DNA of 64,000 bases, taken from NCBI GenBank assembly GCA_016926235.1, contig JAFGOZ010000064.1:7415-71414 (forward strand), read 5' to 3'. The notes beneath the pieces are model-generated. The model was not told the origin of the DNA and did not search any database. It saw nothing but the letters and a program-made list of their open reading frames with translations. Source of the DNA: Bacteroidales bacterium (lineage in GTDB: Bacteria > Bacteroidota > Bacteroidia > Bacteroidales > UBA10428). The translations under genes were made by a program, and so were the position numbers. The stretch's first letter is position 1. Each line of letters starts with the position of its first letter. Positions 39,687-48,528 of the stretch are shown here, one piece after another.

Positions 39687-40181
39687 ATGATAAAATTAAG
39701 TGTAAAAATAACACTTGTTGTTTTAATTACTACTACAACGATTTTAGGACAAAAATCATCTGTCAGGGTTTTCGATTTTAATGGATTGGAACCTTATTTA
39801 CACAAGGATTTCGATTCCATTTATGTAATAAATTTCTGGGCTACATGGTGTGCTCCTTGTATTAAAGAGATGCCAGATTTTCAAAAAGCAGCACAAAAAT
39901 ATAAGGATGAAAAAGTCTCATTTCTATTTGTGAGTTTAGATTTGCCATCTGAAATAGATGGCCGGTTAAAAACATTTTTGAAACAATATGGTATAACCTC
40001 TGAAGTTGCAGTACTAGATGATCCTAATAGTAATGCATGGATTGACAAGGTAGATCCCGGCTGGTCTGGTTCAATTCCGGCTACATTAATATATAGCAAA
40101 CATACACGTATATTTTATGAAAAAGCAATGGATTTTAGCGAATTGGATTCTATTATTCACACAAAACTCAATGAACTATGA
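39687..40181 (+). CDS. periplasmic TlpA/ResA-type thioredoxin
   Basis: 164 residues. Signal sequence MIKLSVKITLVVLITTTTIL. VINFWATWCAPCIKEMPDFQ has the active WCAPC motif; SIPATLIYSK holds the cis-Pro. Thiol-disulfide reductase acting on exported or cytochrome c proteins. Its stop codon overlaps the next gene's ATG. Confidence 0.88.
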   Translation: MIKLSVKITLVVLITTTTILGQKSSVRVFDFNGLEPYLHKDFDSIYVINFWATWCAPCIKEMPDFQKAAQKYKDEKVSFLFVSLDLPSEIDGRLKTFLKQYGITSEVAVLDDPNSNAWIDKVDPGWSGSIPATLIYSKHTRIFYEKAMDFSELDSIIHTKLNEL

Positions 40182-40786
40182 GAAAAAGTATTGTATTATC
40201 AACGTATTTCCTTCTTTTAATGAGCGTTCTGAACGCGCAGGGTTACAAGGTAGGAGATGAAGCTGAAGATTTCAGCCTGAAAAATGTAGATGGTAAACAG
40301 GTATCATTGGTTGATTATCCTGACGCAAAAGGTTTTGTGGTTGTGTTCACATGCAACCATTGTCCGTATGCACAGGCTTATGAACAGAGAATTATCGATA
40401 TTCATAAGATTTACGAACCAAAAGGTTATCCTGTAATTGCAATAAATCCTAATGATCCCGAAATTCAACCTGGTGATAGTTATGAAGCAATGCAACAAAG
40501 GGCTTCGGAAAAGCATTATCCTTTTCCATATTTATTTGATGCCTCCCAGGAAGTATATCGAAAATATGGCGCAACACGAACTCCGCATGTATTCTTACTC
40601 AATAAGGTGGGAGGGAAGCTTATGGTTGCTTATATAGGAACGATTGATGATAATTATAAAGACGAATCGGCAGTTACTCAAAAATATCTGTCTGATGCAA
40701 TAGATGCGGTTATTGCAGGTAAGACTCCGGATCCGTCTTTTACAAAGGCAATCGGATGTAGCATTAAGGATAAGAGGAACCAATAA
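40178..40786 (+). CDS. exported peroxiredoxin-like thioredoxin protein
   Basis: 202 residues, overlapping the TlpA gene by an ATGA junction. Signal peptide MRKSIVLSTYFLLLMSVLNA. AKGFVVVFTCNHCPYAQAYE has a CxxC (CNHC) at the peroxiredoxin Cys position, with TRTPHVFLLNK as cis-Pro loop, the AhpC/TSA-type family found in Bacteroidota. Translational coupling suggests a joint periplasmic redox function. Confidence 0.82.
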   Translation: MRKSIVLSTYFLLLMSVLNAQGYKVGDEAEDFSLKNVDGKQVSLVDYPDAKGFVVVFTCNHCPYAQAYEQRIIDIHKIYEPKGYPVIAINPNDPEIQPGDSYEAMQQRASEKHYPFPYLFDASQEVYRKYGATRTPHVFLLNKVGGKLMVAYIGTIDDNYKDESAVTQKYLSDAIDAVIAGKTPDPSFTKAIGCSIKDKRNQ

Positions 40787-40819
40787 GGTGTGATAATTGG
40801 ATCAATGGATAAATGGATA

Positions 40820-40900
40820 AATGGAGTGATGTATTGATAGGTTGATGGGAATGCACTTCCCATTAATCCATATATCCATTTACGTAATACTCCAAAAGAA
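40820..40900. repeat. imperfect inverted repeat with ATGGATAAATGG units
   Basis: The 243-base gap after 40786 holds GGATAAATGGATAAATGGAGT on the left and ATCCATATATCCATTTACG on the right, with a central hairpin GGGAA-TGCAC-TTCCC (about 40850-40864). Arms match only in part. It could fold as a long hairpin or be a remnant of a repetitive element. Nothing else is seen in the gap. Confidence 0.35.
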
Positions 40901-40994
40901 TTCAGACTTTTCAAAAAGTTCAGAAATAATATATGGCAGTGAATGAATTCTCTGCCGTAATCTTGGTGATTGATTAACTGGAAAGTTGATCAGT

Positions 40995-41027
40995 GAAGGG
41001 ACACAATAACTGGTTTGGTGTCCCTTC
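40995..41027. terminator. terminator of the Lrp-type gene
   Basis: GAAGGGACAC (40995-41004) pairs perfectly with GTGTCCCTTC (41018-41027); 10-bp stem, 13-base loop, 3 bases past the stop codon of the Lrp gene. Also usable from the plus strand. Confidence 0.8.
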
Positions 41028-41029
41028 TA

Positions 41030-41503
41030 TTATTTTGAAGGTTCAATGGGTACTTGTCTGTTTATTATCTCTTCTAATGAAATAAATGTTTCTGTACGTG
41101 AAATACCTGGTATTGCCTGCAATCCATCTGCAAGAACGATCCGCAAATGGTCATTGTTTTTAGCATATACTTTAATAAAGAGCGAATATTGTCCTGTAGT
41201 ATAATGAATCTCTGTTATTTCAGGAATTTTTTTCAAACCACTTACCACATGCTTAAACATCCCTGCATTATCAAGGAACACTCCAACATAGGCGCAGGTA
41301 TGAAATCCCATACGAATCGGATCGATAAAATATCCGGAACCTGTTAATATTCCTAAACGGTTTAATCTTTGTACTCTCTGGTGTACTGCAGCACCTGAAA
41401 TCTTACATTCTCTGGCAATTTCAAGAAATGGTATTCTTGCATTGCTTAGAAGTAGTGTGATGATTTTTCTATCTAAACTATCAATTTGAAACTTATCAGC
41501 CAT
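41030..41503 (-). CDS. Lrp/AsnC-family transcriptional regulator
   Basis: 157 residues. N-terminal HTH LDRKIITLLLSNARIPFLEI, ECKISGAAVHQRVQRLNRLG, and the C-terminal RAM ligand domain (YVGVFLDNAGMFKHVVSGLK, TGQYSLFIKVYAKNNDHLRI, GISRTETFISLEEIINRQVP). Divergent from amtB/glnK, so control of nitrogen genes by an amino acid effector is likely but inferred. Confidence 0.92.
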   Translation of the reverse strand: MADKFQIDSLDRKIITLLLSNARIPFLEIARECKISGAAVHQRVQRLNRLGILTGSGYFIDPIRMGFHTCAYVGVFLDNAGMFKHVVSGLKKIPEITEIHYTTGQYSLFIKVYAKNNDHLRIVLADGLQAIPGISRTETFISLEEIINRQVPIEPSK

Positions 41504-41658
41504 TTTTAAATATAATTACTAATACATTATTCAAAAATAACTAAATTAAGTAATAAAATGAAAGTAAAAATCATTTTATTAAAACAAAGTATAGTTAAAA
41601 ATTGGATATTACTAATATTATGAAATATTTTTGTAAAAGTTTACCTGGTCAATCTAAT

Positions 41659-41718
41659 AAGGGAACTTGAGCAGTCGTTCTTTAAAACATTGTAGCTTTT
41701 CCTGCTCAGTTTCCTTTT
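41659..41718. ncRNA. long hairpin, possible small RNA end or leader
   Basis: In the 404-base gap 41504-41907, AAGGGAAC-TTGAGCAG (41659-41674) pairs with CTGCTCA-GTTTCCTT (41702-41716), a 15-bp stem with one bulge and a 27-base loop, followed by TTTT. It sits about 190 bases before amtB and 155 after the divergent Lrp start. Reads as a Rho-independent terminator of a short transcript, or a leader structure. Another inverted repeat AGAGGAT-TAT-ATCCTCT lies at 41837-41853. Confidence 0.4.
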
Positions 41719-41867
41719 AACATATTCAACCTAATATTCCAAATTTTCCATTTTAATTATTGGTGGAATTTTTTTAACTTATTAGTTTTAATTAATCACA
41801 AATAAGATGAAAGAATTCCAAATAAGTTTATTCCTGAGAGGATTATATCCTCTTGGGCATGGAATGT

Positions 41868-41891
41868 TTTGACCTGATTTTTATTGTCAAA
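41868..41891. promoter_or_regulatory. TTTGAC-N12-GTCAAA inverted repeat before amtB
   Basis: TTTGAC (41868-41873) and GTCAAA (41886-41891) with 12 bases between, 17 bases before the amtB ATG. Possible regulatory site; the AT-rich surroundings make chance symmetry fairly likely. Confidence 0.3.
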
Positions 41892-41907
41892 TATAAAATT
41901 TATTAAC

Positions 41908-43236
41908 ATGGTAAAAAGAAAAAGGTTATCACTTGTGCTCTTCTTTCTGGTTGCAATCTCGGGTATTACATTTGCCGGAGACGGTACCGCGATAGATTCA
42001 GGGGCAACTTCATGGATGCTTACGTCCACAGCCCTTGTATTATTAATGGTACCAGGTCTGGCAATGTTTTATGGGGGATTAGTCAGGACGAAGAACGTAT
42101 TAGGAACCATGATGCATAGTTTTGCAGCCATGGGAATTATGAGCGTACTATGGGTACTTGTCAGCTATAGTATGTGCTTTGGTGAAAACACGCTGGGGGG
42201 CTGGATTGGATGGAACCCCAATTTTGTTTTGCTAAAGGGCATTGATAATTCTATTATGGATGCCGGTATACCTGAATATGTGTTTTCCATGTTTCAGGGT
42301 AAATTTGCAATTATTACACCTGCCCTTATTGCGGGTGCATTTGCAGAAAGGGTTTCTTTTAAGGCCTATGCTATTTTTATTGCTCTTTGGGGACTTTTGG
42401 TATACAATCCGCTTTGCCACTGGGTTTGGGCATCAGACGGCTTTCTGTTTAATTTAGGAGCAAATGGTGCTATAGATTTTGCCGGGGGAACAGTTGTCCA
42501 TATTTCTGCGGGTGTTAGTGGCCTTGTAGCAGTACTCTACATTGGAGCTCGCAGGGGCTATCCAAAAACGAATATGCCGCCCAGTAATTTGGTAATGACA
42601 ATGATGGGTGCAGGTTTACTTTGGGTTGGCTGGTTTGGGTTTAACGCAGGTAGTAGTGTATCCAGCGGATTAAGCACAGCTCAGGCATTAACTGCTACGC
42701 AGGTTGCGGCGGCGGCGGGTGCACTAACATGGATGATTATAGAAGGGTTTCATCAGGGCAAAGCAACAGCATTGGGTTTTGCCAGTGGTATTTTGGCAGG
42801 TCTGGTGGCAGTTACCCCTGCAGCAGGTGTTGTTCAACCCGCAGGAGCTCTTGCATTGGGAGCAATAGCAGCAAGCATTTGCTATTTAGCAATTATTGTT
42901 AAAAATAAACTCGGTTACGATGATAGTCTGGATGCTTTTGGAGTACACGGTGTTGGAGGTATTGTGGGTGCTATTATGCTTACTTTCTTTATTCGTAAAA
43001 GTTGGATGGACGATGCAGCTATAGCTGCCGGTGGTTCATGGACTGTATGGCAACAATTAGGAGTTCAGGCTGCTGCTGTTGGTATAGCCATTGCATATGC
43101 AGCTGTTGTAACTCTGATTCTTATTTTTATTATTGATAAGATATTTAAGATACGGGCTACATCCATGGAAGAAAGAATGGGACTTGATCACTCATTCCAT
43201 GGTGAACATGGCTACGGAATGCTTAATGCCAGCTAA
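41908..43236 (+). CDS. amtB: ammonium transporter AmtB
   Basis: 442 residues, signal peptide plus eleven helices. Start taken at ATG 41908; the frame extends a little upstream only with a TTG. DGTAIDSGATSWMLTSTALV, MFYGGLVRTKNVL, GGTVVHISAGVSGLVAVLY (pore His), FGVHGVGGIVGAIML (second His) and FGFNAGSSV are Amt signatures. Followed by PII after 30 bases, the universal Amt-GlnK pair. Confidence 0.96.
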   Translation: MVKRKRLSLVLFFLVAISGITFAGDGTAIDSGATSWMLTSTALVLLMVPGLAMFYGGLVRTKNVLGTMMHSFAAMGIMSVLWVLVSYSMCFGENTLGGWIGWNPNFVLLKGIDNSIMDAGIPEYVFSMFQGKFAIITPALIAGAFAERVSFKAYAIFIALWGLLVYNPLCHWVWASDGFLFNLGANGAIDFAGGTVVHISAGVSGLVAVLYIGARRGYPKTNMPPSNLVMTMMGAGLLWVGWFGFNAGSSVSSGLSTAQALTATQVAAAAGALTWMIIEGFHQGKATALGFASGILAGLVAVTPAAGVVQPAGALALGAIAASICYLAIIVKNKLGYDDSLDAFGVHGVGGIVGAIMLTFFIRKSWMDDAAIAAGGSWTVWQQLGVQAAAVGIAIAYAAVVTLILIFIIDKIFKIRATSMEERMGLDHSFHGEHGYGMLNAS

Positions 43237-43266
43237 TTTTTAGTATAAATTTTAAAAGCTAATAAT

Positions 43267-43611
43267 ATGAAATTAATAACAGCTATCATACGTGAAAACA
43301 TGCTGGATGTTGTACGTGAAGCCTTGATTGAAGCTGAAATAACCAGAATTACTGTTCAGAGAGTGTCAGGCCATGGACAACAAAAGCGTGAAGAAATATA
43401 CAGAGGAAGGAAAGTAATCCCTTCTCTTATTCCTAAAATTAAACTTGAAATTGCCGTAAATGACGAATTTGTTGATATTACAGTAGATACTATTATAAAA
43501 TCTGCAAAATCTGATGGCGAAGGACAAGTTGGGGATGGTAAAATATTTATTACTCCACTGGAAGAATGCATTCGTATACGTACAAATGAAAGGGGAGGTA
43601 AAGCAATATAG
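43267..43611 (+). CDS. glnK: PII nitrogen regulatory protein (GlnK/GlnB)
   Basis: 114 residues. T-loop GHGQQKREEIYRGRKVIP; C-loop signature DGKIFITPLEECIRIRTNE. The Tyr of E. coli GlnB that is uridylylated (Tyr51) corresponds here to Val in YRGRKV, so uridylylation is not expected; ATP/2-oxoglutarate sensing and AmtB blocking probably remain. 30 bases after amtB. Confidence 0.95.
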   Translation: MKLITAIIRENMLDVVREALIEAEITRITVQRVSGHGQQKREEIYRGRKVIPSLIPKIKLEIAVNDEFVDITVDTIIKSAKSDGEGQVGDGKIFITPLEECIRIRTNERGGKAI

Positions 43612-43644
43612 ATTAATATCTTAAGATCATTAAAGCTTTGCAAA

Positions 43645-43689
43645 AGGCGGGGTAGTAGCTTACTTAAGGTTTATTACCTCGCTTTTTTT
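43645..43689 (+). terminator. terminator of the amtB-glnK operon
   Basis: AGGCGGGGTA (43645-43654) pairs with TACCTCGCTT (43675-43684) with a 20-base loop and two wobble pairs, then TTTTT. Also usable from the minus strand side. Confidence 0.7.
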
Positions 43690-43690
43690 A

Positions 43691-44923
43691 TTATAAAAAC
43701 CTCAATCCGGCACTAAATCCGAACCAGCCATCCGTTCTGTTATATTGTCTGTCGGTTATCTCAAATGCCCATGAAGGCTTTATGGGATTGGTATATTCGG
43801 AGTAACGTGAGGTGAGTAAGCTAATTGAAGGACCAGCAAACACACATGTTTTTTCTGCAAAATGGTAGTTAAAAAGTATCCTGATTTTATGCAAAGAGTG
43901 CTCATATGCATACTTATTCATATCATCATTAAACAATTGTTGTGAAAGGTATTCAATACTTAATGATTTTTTAGGATCCAGAATAACATTAGTACCCCCT
44001 CCAAATCCATATGAATAGTAATTGTTCCCTTCATCTAAATGCATCCCAAGATTGATGAAAGTATAGAATTTTTCGACACCCATCTTAAAAGCGGTATTAA
44101 AATAAAACGTTTCATCACTGCTAATTTCAATTTTCCTGTATCCATTTTTCCTGACAATATTGACGACTGCAATGGGCACTCCGTCTATTGAATCGCAAAT
44201 ATTTAGAAAACCTGCAATTTGAAAGCCTTTTACATTTTTGGCAAGGTTAATGAAACCAGCTGCCTGTCCTCCTTCTACATCATTGGCAATATTAACAAAT
44301 CCTGCAACTTGACCACCTGTTATGTCTTTTGCCTGGTTGTAAAATCCTGCTCCCTGTCCTCCGGATAAGTCTCCCGCAAGGTTGAAAAATCCTGCGGCCT
44401 GTCCGCCAGTTATATTACCCGAGATATTAAAAAAACCTGACGCTTGTCCACCCTCAACATCGCCGGCTATGTTTCCAAATCCTGCTGCCTGGATTCCCTC
44501 AAAATTTCGGGATGTATTAAAAAAACCAGCGGCTTCAATTCCCTTAATGTCACCCCCATTGATATTGACAAAACCTGCTCCCTGAATTGCAACACCTGAG
44601 CCTTTGTTTATATTAAAAAAGCCTGAAAATTGCATAGCCTCAATATCTCCACCATTAATATTGCCAAAGCCGGCATATTGCATACCTTTAACAAAATCTC
44701 TTTCCATATTCACAAATCCGCCAAACTCAAATCCATGCACACCAGAAGCAACGCCGGCAAATAAGTTGAGAGAAAAATAATTTACTGTATTTGCTGCGTG
44801 GATGCCATTCGAGCTTATTGGTGGGAACAAGGTTACTTGAAATGGCCTGTACTCAACGGTCCCCTGTGAGTATATATACAAAAAATGAATTGTCGAAATC
44901 AGGATTAGTATAATTCTTTTCAT
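43691..44923 (-). CDS. surface/exported protein with twelve 15-16-residue AGFxN repeats
   Basis: About 410 residues from the ATG at 44923 (earlier in-frame ATGs exist). Signal peptide MKRIILILISTIHFLYIYSQ. Residues about 67-256 are twelve tandem units of consensus AGFxNIxxDVxGGQA (first four 16 residues, next eight 15), resembling the LA_2272-type repeat families of Leptospira and Bacteroidota. The rest (about 260-410) is beta-rich and ends with GFSAGLRFL, an outer-membrane-like terminus. Function unknown; repeats probably form an elongated beta-solenoid. Confidence 0.75.
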   Translation of the reverse strand: MKRIILILISTIHFLYIYSQGTVEYRPFQVTLFPPISSNGIHAANTVNYFSLNLFAGVASGVHGFEFGGFVNMERDFVKGMQYAGFGNINGGDIEAMQFSGFFNINKGSGVAIQGAGFVNINGGDIKGIEAAGFFNTSRNFEGIQAAGFGNIAGDVEGGQASGFFNISGNITGGQAAGFFNLAGDLSGGQGAGFYNQAKDITGGQVAGFVNIANDVEGGQAAGFINLAKNVKGFQIAGFLNICDSIDGVPIAVVNIVRKNGYRKIEISSDETFYFNTAFKMGVEKFYTFINLGMHLDEGNNYYSYGFGGGTNVILDPKKSLSIEYLSQQLFNDDMNKYAYEHSLHKIRILFNYHFAEKTCVFAGPSISLLTSRYSEYTNPIKPSWAFEITDRQYNRTDGWFGFSAGLRFL

Positions 44924-45013
44924 CATAGCACACATATTAATCATTTATAATTAAGGACTACAATTCCTCTAATAGGTTGCATGTAAAGATGAAAATATTT
45001 TGGGAAAATAAGC

Positions 45014-47893
45014 TTATACTTTTAAACCAATAACCAGAATATCATCCATTTGTTCCATGTTTCCCTTCCATTCATTAAAATGGTTATCCAGCATAACCTT
45101 TTGGTCTTGCATCGAATGTCCATGTATATCTACTAACAGGTTTTGGAAGCGCCTGATCATGAATTTTTTATGGTCAGGTCCTCCAAATTGATCAGCGTAT
45201 CCATCAGAAAACATATATATTATGTCGTCTTTCAGCACCTTTATACGCTGGCTGGAAAATGGGATATCTGCTTTTTCATGAATAGCTATGGGCATTTTAT
45301 CACCTTTATATATACTTAGTTCATTTTTCCGGATGAGGTAGATGGGATTATATGCTCCTGAAAATTGCAATTCTTGTTTATTCTTATCGATTACACATAT
45401 TGTAATATCCATTCCGTCTTTTGATTCTTCAAATCCTTTGCCGCTTTGATGCAAAGAGGTGATCACTCTTTCTCTAAGTTCATTGAGTATCTCAGCCGAA
45501 TCAAAATGAGATGATCTGTTTACTATTTCATTCAAAAAAGCAAAACCGAGCATGCTCATAAAAGCTCCCGGGACACCATGTCCGGTGCAATCTGCCGCTA
45601 CTATGACTGTCCGGCCATTTCTTTGATCAATCCAGTAAAAATCGCCACTCACAATATCCCTTGGTTTATATAGAATAAAAAAGTCTGATAAAGCTTTATT
45701 CAGAATATTTAAAGGGGGCAAAAGAGCATTTTGTATTCTCGATGCGTAGGTGATACTATCCAAAATATTCTTTTTCTGGGCAGAGATTTGCTGATTTTTA
45801 ATTTTTAGTTGTTCATTTGATTTTCTTTTTGCAGTATATTCCCTGTATAGAAAGAGGGAGAAGATTAAAACTCCAAACAGACCTCCTATTGAAGCAAAAG
45901 CAATGATTTTTCGTTTTTTTGCAATAGCTTCATTTTTGCGAATTTCTAAATTTTTAATTGCCACTTCTTTCTCTCTTCTGTCTGCCTCATATCGGGTTAA
46001 TAATTTTTGTTTTTCGAGTTCTCTTTTTAACCTGGAAATACGAACATCCTTTTCCCTTGCGTTTGTATTCATAGCAGTCATTTGTTCATGCTTTTGTGTT
46101 TCATCATAATTCCATCTTACATTATTATATAGATCAACATATTTTAAGGTTAAGGCACAGTTGTTTTGTGAAAAATATGTCGTGTAAAGTGCCTGATAGT
46201 TTTTACCCAATAATTCATAATAGTTCGTCATAGTTGCTAATTCGCTGCTTTTAATATAGGTCTCTATCGCTTTATCAATTTTGTTTAGCTTAATATATAC
46301 GTTAGCAATATTATGTAGTACAGATGCTTCACCTTCTATTTTTCCGGTTTCTTTATTTAATGTTAAAGATTGTTTGTAATATTCTAAAGCCTTTTTGTAC
46401 TTCTCAAGATCATATTGAATATTCCCGATATTAATTAAGGTACTTGCCATTCCTTCTTTATCTCCTTTCTCCATTTCTATCGCATAAGCTTTATCATAAT
46501 AATCACCCGCTTTATTCATTTCTCCCATATCATAATATACTACACCTATATTATTAAGAGTGTTAGCCATGCCTCCGCTATTATTTTGTTTTGTATCCAA
46601 TTCAAGCGATTCTTCAAAAGCCTGAATGGTATTTTCATAATCATTTTGCATATAATATACAAGCCCAAGGTCACTTAGTAAAACAGAAGTTTCAATATAA
46701 TCGTTGATATCTTTTGAAACATCAATGGCCTTATTGTAATAGGTAACAGCTTCATTATACTCGTAATTATTTTCATAAACTGTGGCGATATCACTTAATG
46801 ATGCGATGATGCCTTCTTTATCCCCAATTTTTTCCCTTGTCTGAAGTGATTGTTTTAAGTAATCGATCGTTTGTTCATATTGGCCTGAATCATAAAAAGC
46901 CAATGCGATATTGCTCTGAAGTTCAGCAATTGCACTATCGTTCCCCTGCTTCATTTCAATGTTCAGGCTTTGATTATAGCAATCAATTGCTTTGGCAATA
47001 TTATTTGATTGGAGATATGCGTCTGCAAGCTGTGGTAAAATAATTGATATTTTTTTCTCATCCTTACTGCCTTTCAATTCTTTTAGTGAAGCTTCCATTT
47101 CGGAAATGGATTCTTTCAGGGAATCATTTTTCATTTTGCTTTCATCTTCGATGGTTTTATTTTCGGTTATTATCGCTATATCTTTAGTTTCTTTATTATT
47201 ATCGGCTTGTTCTGGATTTTTCAGACTATCTGTTTTGTTTTCTGTTTTCTTTATCTTTTCGTCTTTATAATATTTATAGTATGATTCCCGGTAATTTTCA
47301 AATGCTTTCTTTAAATCTCCTTCACGGGCTAAGTTTTTTGAGTTTTCAATGGCTTCATTATAAGCTTTTTCTCTTAATTCAGCTAATTCAGCCTGGACTT
47401 CTTTTATTTTTTTATCAATATTCTTTTTGTAGTTAATATCTTCACTTATTCTTCCATTTTCGGCATTAAAATAATATTTGGATATCGGTTTATTGAAAAG
47501 ACTGGTATTGAGATCTTCAAAATCTTCAATAAGGTAAAATGTAAAGGTAAAATTCCAATTTTGTATAGTAGCTGGATCTGTGTTATTTAGATTTGTTGAA
47601 ATTTCTGCAATTTGCGGTATAAAACCTGTTTTTATAACTTTAATGTTATATAATTGGTTTATTTCCAATAAAGTGCTGAATGTGCCATTCACCTTTGTTG
47701 GTAATGTATTTATTAAATGGTCTCCCGAATATATTTCAATATTAGCTCTTGCTATGGCTTCATTGTTATTCAATACTTTTCCATTTAGTATAAAAGATTG
47801 ATTTTGTGCTATTATATTAGAATAAAAGAAAATCAGAATAGCTAACGGTATAATGGTAATTCTTAGTTTTACGCTATGCAATCGAAATGTCAT
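45014..47893 (-). CDS. TPR-containing SpoIIE-type protein phosphatase
   Basis: 959 residues. N-terminal signal/TM (LAILIFFYSNIIAQ) and a carboxypeptidase-like beta-sandwich (FILNGKVLNNNEAIARANIE), then a Lys/Glu coiled coil, eight or so TPRs (about 290-620; repeats such as AEDCYNQSLNIEMKQGN and ALEYYKQSLTLNKETGKIEG), one TM (about 665-690), a short coiled coil, and C-terminal PP2C/SpoIIE phosphatase (IVSGDFYWIDQRNGRTVIVA, ADCTGHGVPGAFMSMLGFAF, metal-binding Asp). Likely regulates an anti-sigma-factor antagonist or similar switch. No anti-sigma partner nearby. Confidence 0.88.
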   Translation of the reverse strand: MTFRLHSVKLRITIIPLAILIFFYSNIIAQNQSFILNGKVLNNNEAIARANIEIYSGDHLINTLPTKVNGTFSTLLEINQLYNIKVIKTGFIPQIAEISTNLNNTDPATIQNWNFTFTFYLIEDFEDLNTSLFNKPISKYYFNAENGRISEDINYKKNIDKKIKEVQAELAELREKAYNEAIENSKNLAREGDLKKAFENYRESYYKYYKDEKIKKTENKTDSLKNPEQADNNKETKDIAIITENKTIEDESKMKNDSLKESISEMEASLKELKGSKDEKKISIILPQLADAYLQSNNIAKAIDCYNQSLNIEMKQGNDSAIAELQSNIALAFYDSGQYEQTIDYLKQSLQTREKIGDKEGIIASLSDIATVYENNYEYNEAVTYYNKAIDVSKDINDYIETSVLLSDLGLVYYMQNDYENTIQAFEESLELDTKQNNSGGMANTLNNIGVVYYDMGEMNKAGDYYDKAYAIEMEKGDKEGMASTLINIGNIQYDLEKYKKALEYYKQSLTLNKETGKIEGEASVLHNIANVYIKLNKIDKAIETYIKSSELATMTNYYELLGKNYQALYTTYFSQNNCALTLKYVDLYNNVRWNYDETQKHEQMTAMNTNAREKDVRISRLKRELEKQKLLTRYEADRREKEVAIKNLEIRKNEAIAKKRKIIAFASIGGLFGVLIFSLFLYREYTAKRKSNEQLKIKNQQISAQKKNILDSITYASRIQNALLPPLNILNKALSDFFILYKPRDIVSGDFYWIDQRNGRTVIVAADCTGHGVPGAFMSMLGFAFLNEIVNRSSHFDSAEILNELRERVITSLHQSGKGFEESKDGMDITICVIDKNKQELQFSGAYNPIYLIRKNELSIYKGDKMPIAIHEKADIPFSSQRIKVLKDDIIYMFSDGYADQFGGPDHKKFMIRRFQNLLVDIHGHSMQDQKVMLDNHFNEWKGNMEQMDDILVIGLKV

Positions 47894-48028
47894 GAATGTA
47901 GGGTATAGCTTTATATAAATTTACATAACAATTTTGTAAAACCCTAATGGAACCATACATATTTGCTTCATTTGCAATGAATATCTATTTATAAAAGAGA
48001 CAAAAATATTCATTACATTATGTAAATA

Positions 48029-48103
48029 ATGCCTGAAAAACGGAATAATCTAAAGAAACGATTTTTGAAGTGGTTACAATTGCTTATAAGTAAAAACAAA
48101 TAA
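48029..48103 (+). CDS. possible 24-residue basic peptide ORF
   Basis: MPEKRNNLKKRFLKWLQLLI then SKNK. Strongly basic and amphipathic (KKRFLKWLQLLIS). It sits in the 635-base interval between the SpoIIE gene and the M64 gene and has no clear ribosome site. Could be a chance ORF. Confidence 0.2.
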   Translation: MPEKRNNLKKRFLKWLQLLISKNK

Positions 48104-48130
48104 TGATTTGTTTTTATGCTCTATTGCAAA

Positions 48131-48301
48131 TTATTTCCCTGCAAACATCCTGTTCTTTAACTGGTATAATAGCTTCCTTGTACCCTGGTTTTGATACTGG
48201 GTAACAATTCCTCCCTCCTGATGATAAACGACGTTACTCGGTTTTTTGATCCTTTTAGTCGACTCAAGCAGGGGAAGCAAGTTTTGAATTTGTAACTTCA
48301 T
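48131..48301 (-). CDS. unannotated 56-residue conserved-looking small protein
   Basis: MKLQIQNLLPLLESTKRIKK is followed by PSNVVYHQEGGIVTQYQNQG and TRKLLYQLKNRMFAGK. Sequence is a plausible mix of helix and turn with no low complexity, and GAGG lies just before the ATG (AGGAG about 3 bases upstream). Same strand as the M64 gene (ends 48529) 230 bases away. No family recognised. Nothing else is seen in 47894-48528 apart from the 48029 ORF. Confidence 0.45.
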   Translation of the reverse strand: MKLQIQNLLPLLESTKRIKKPSNVVYHQEGGIVTQYQNQGTRKLLYQLKNRMFAGK

Positions 48302-48528
48302 CTCCTCAAATTTTAAAGTTAAACACTAAATCCCCTTGTTTATAATATAATACGAATGAAACAGAAAAATGTTTTTTTTGATTTAACATTTTTTTTCGCA
48401 TCATATTAAAATTGTTAAAAAATTACGAAATTTTGATGAAATGTGCAACAGGAATATATCAACAAGCAAAATGATTTAAATTACCAGTGTTTAACATTTG
48501 TGTATGTAATAATAAGACAATCAGTGCG

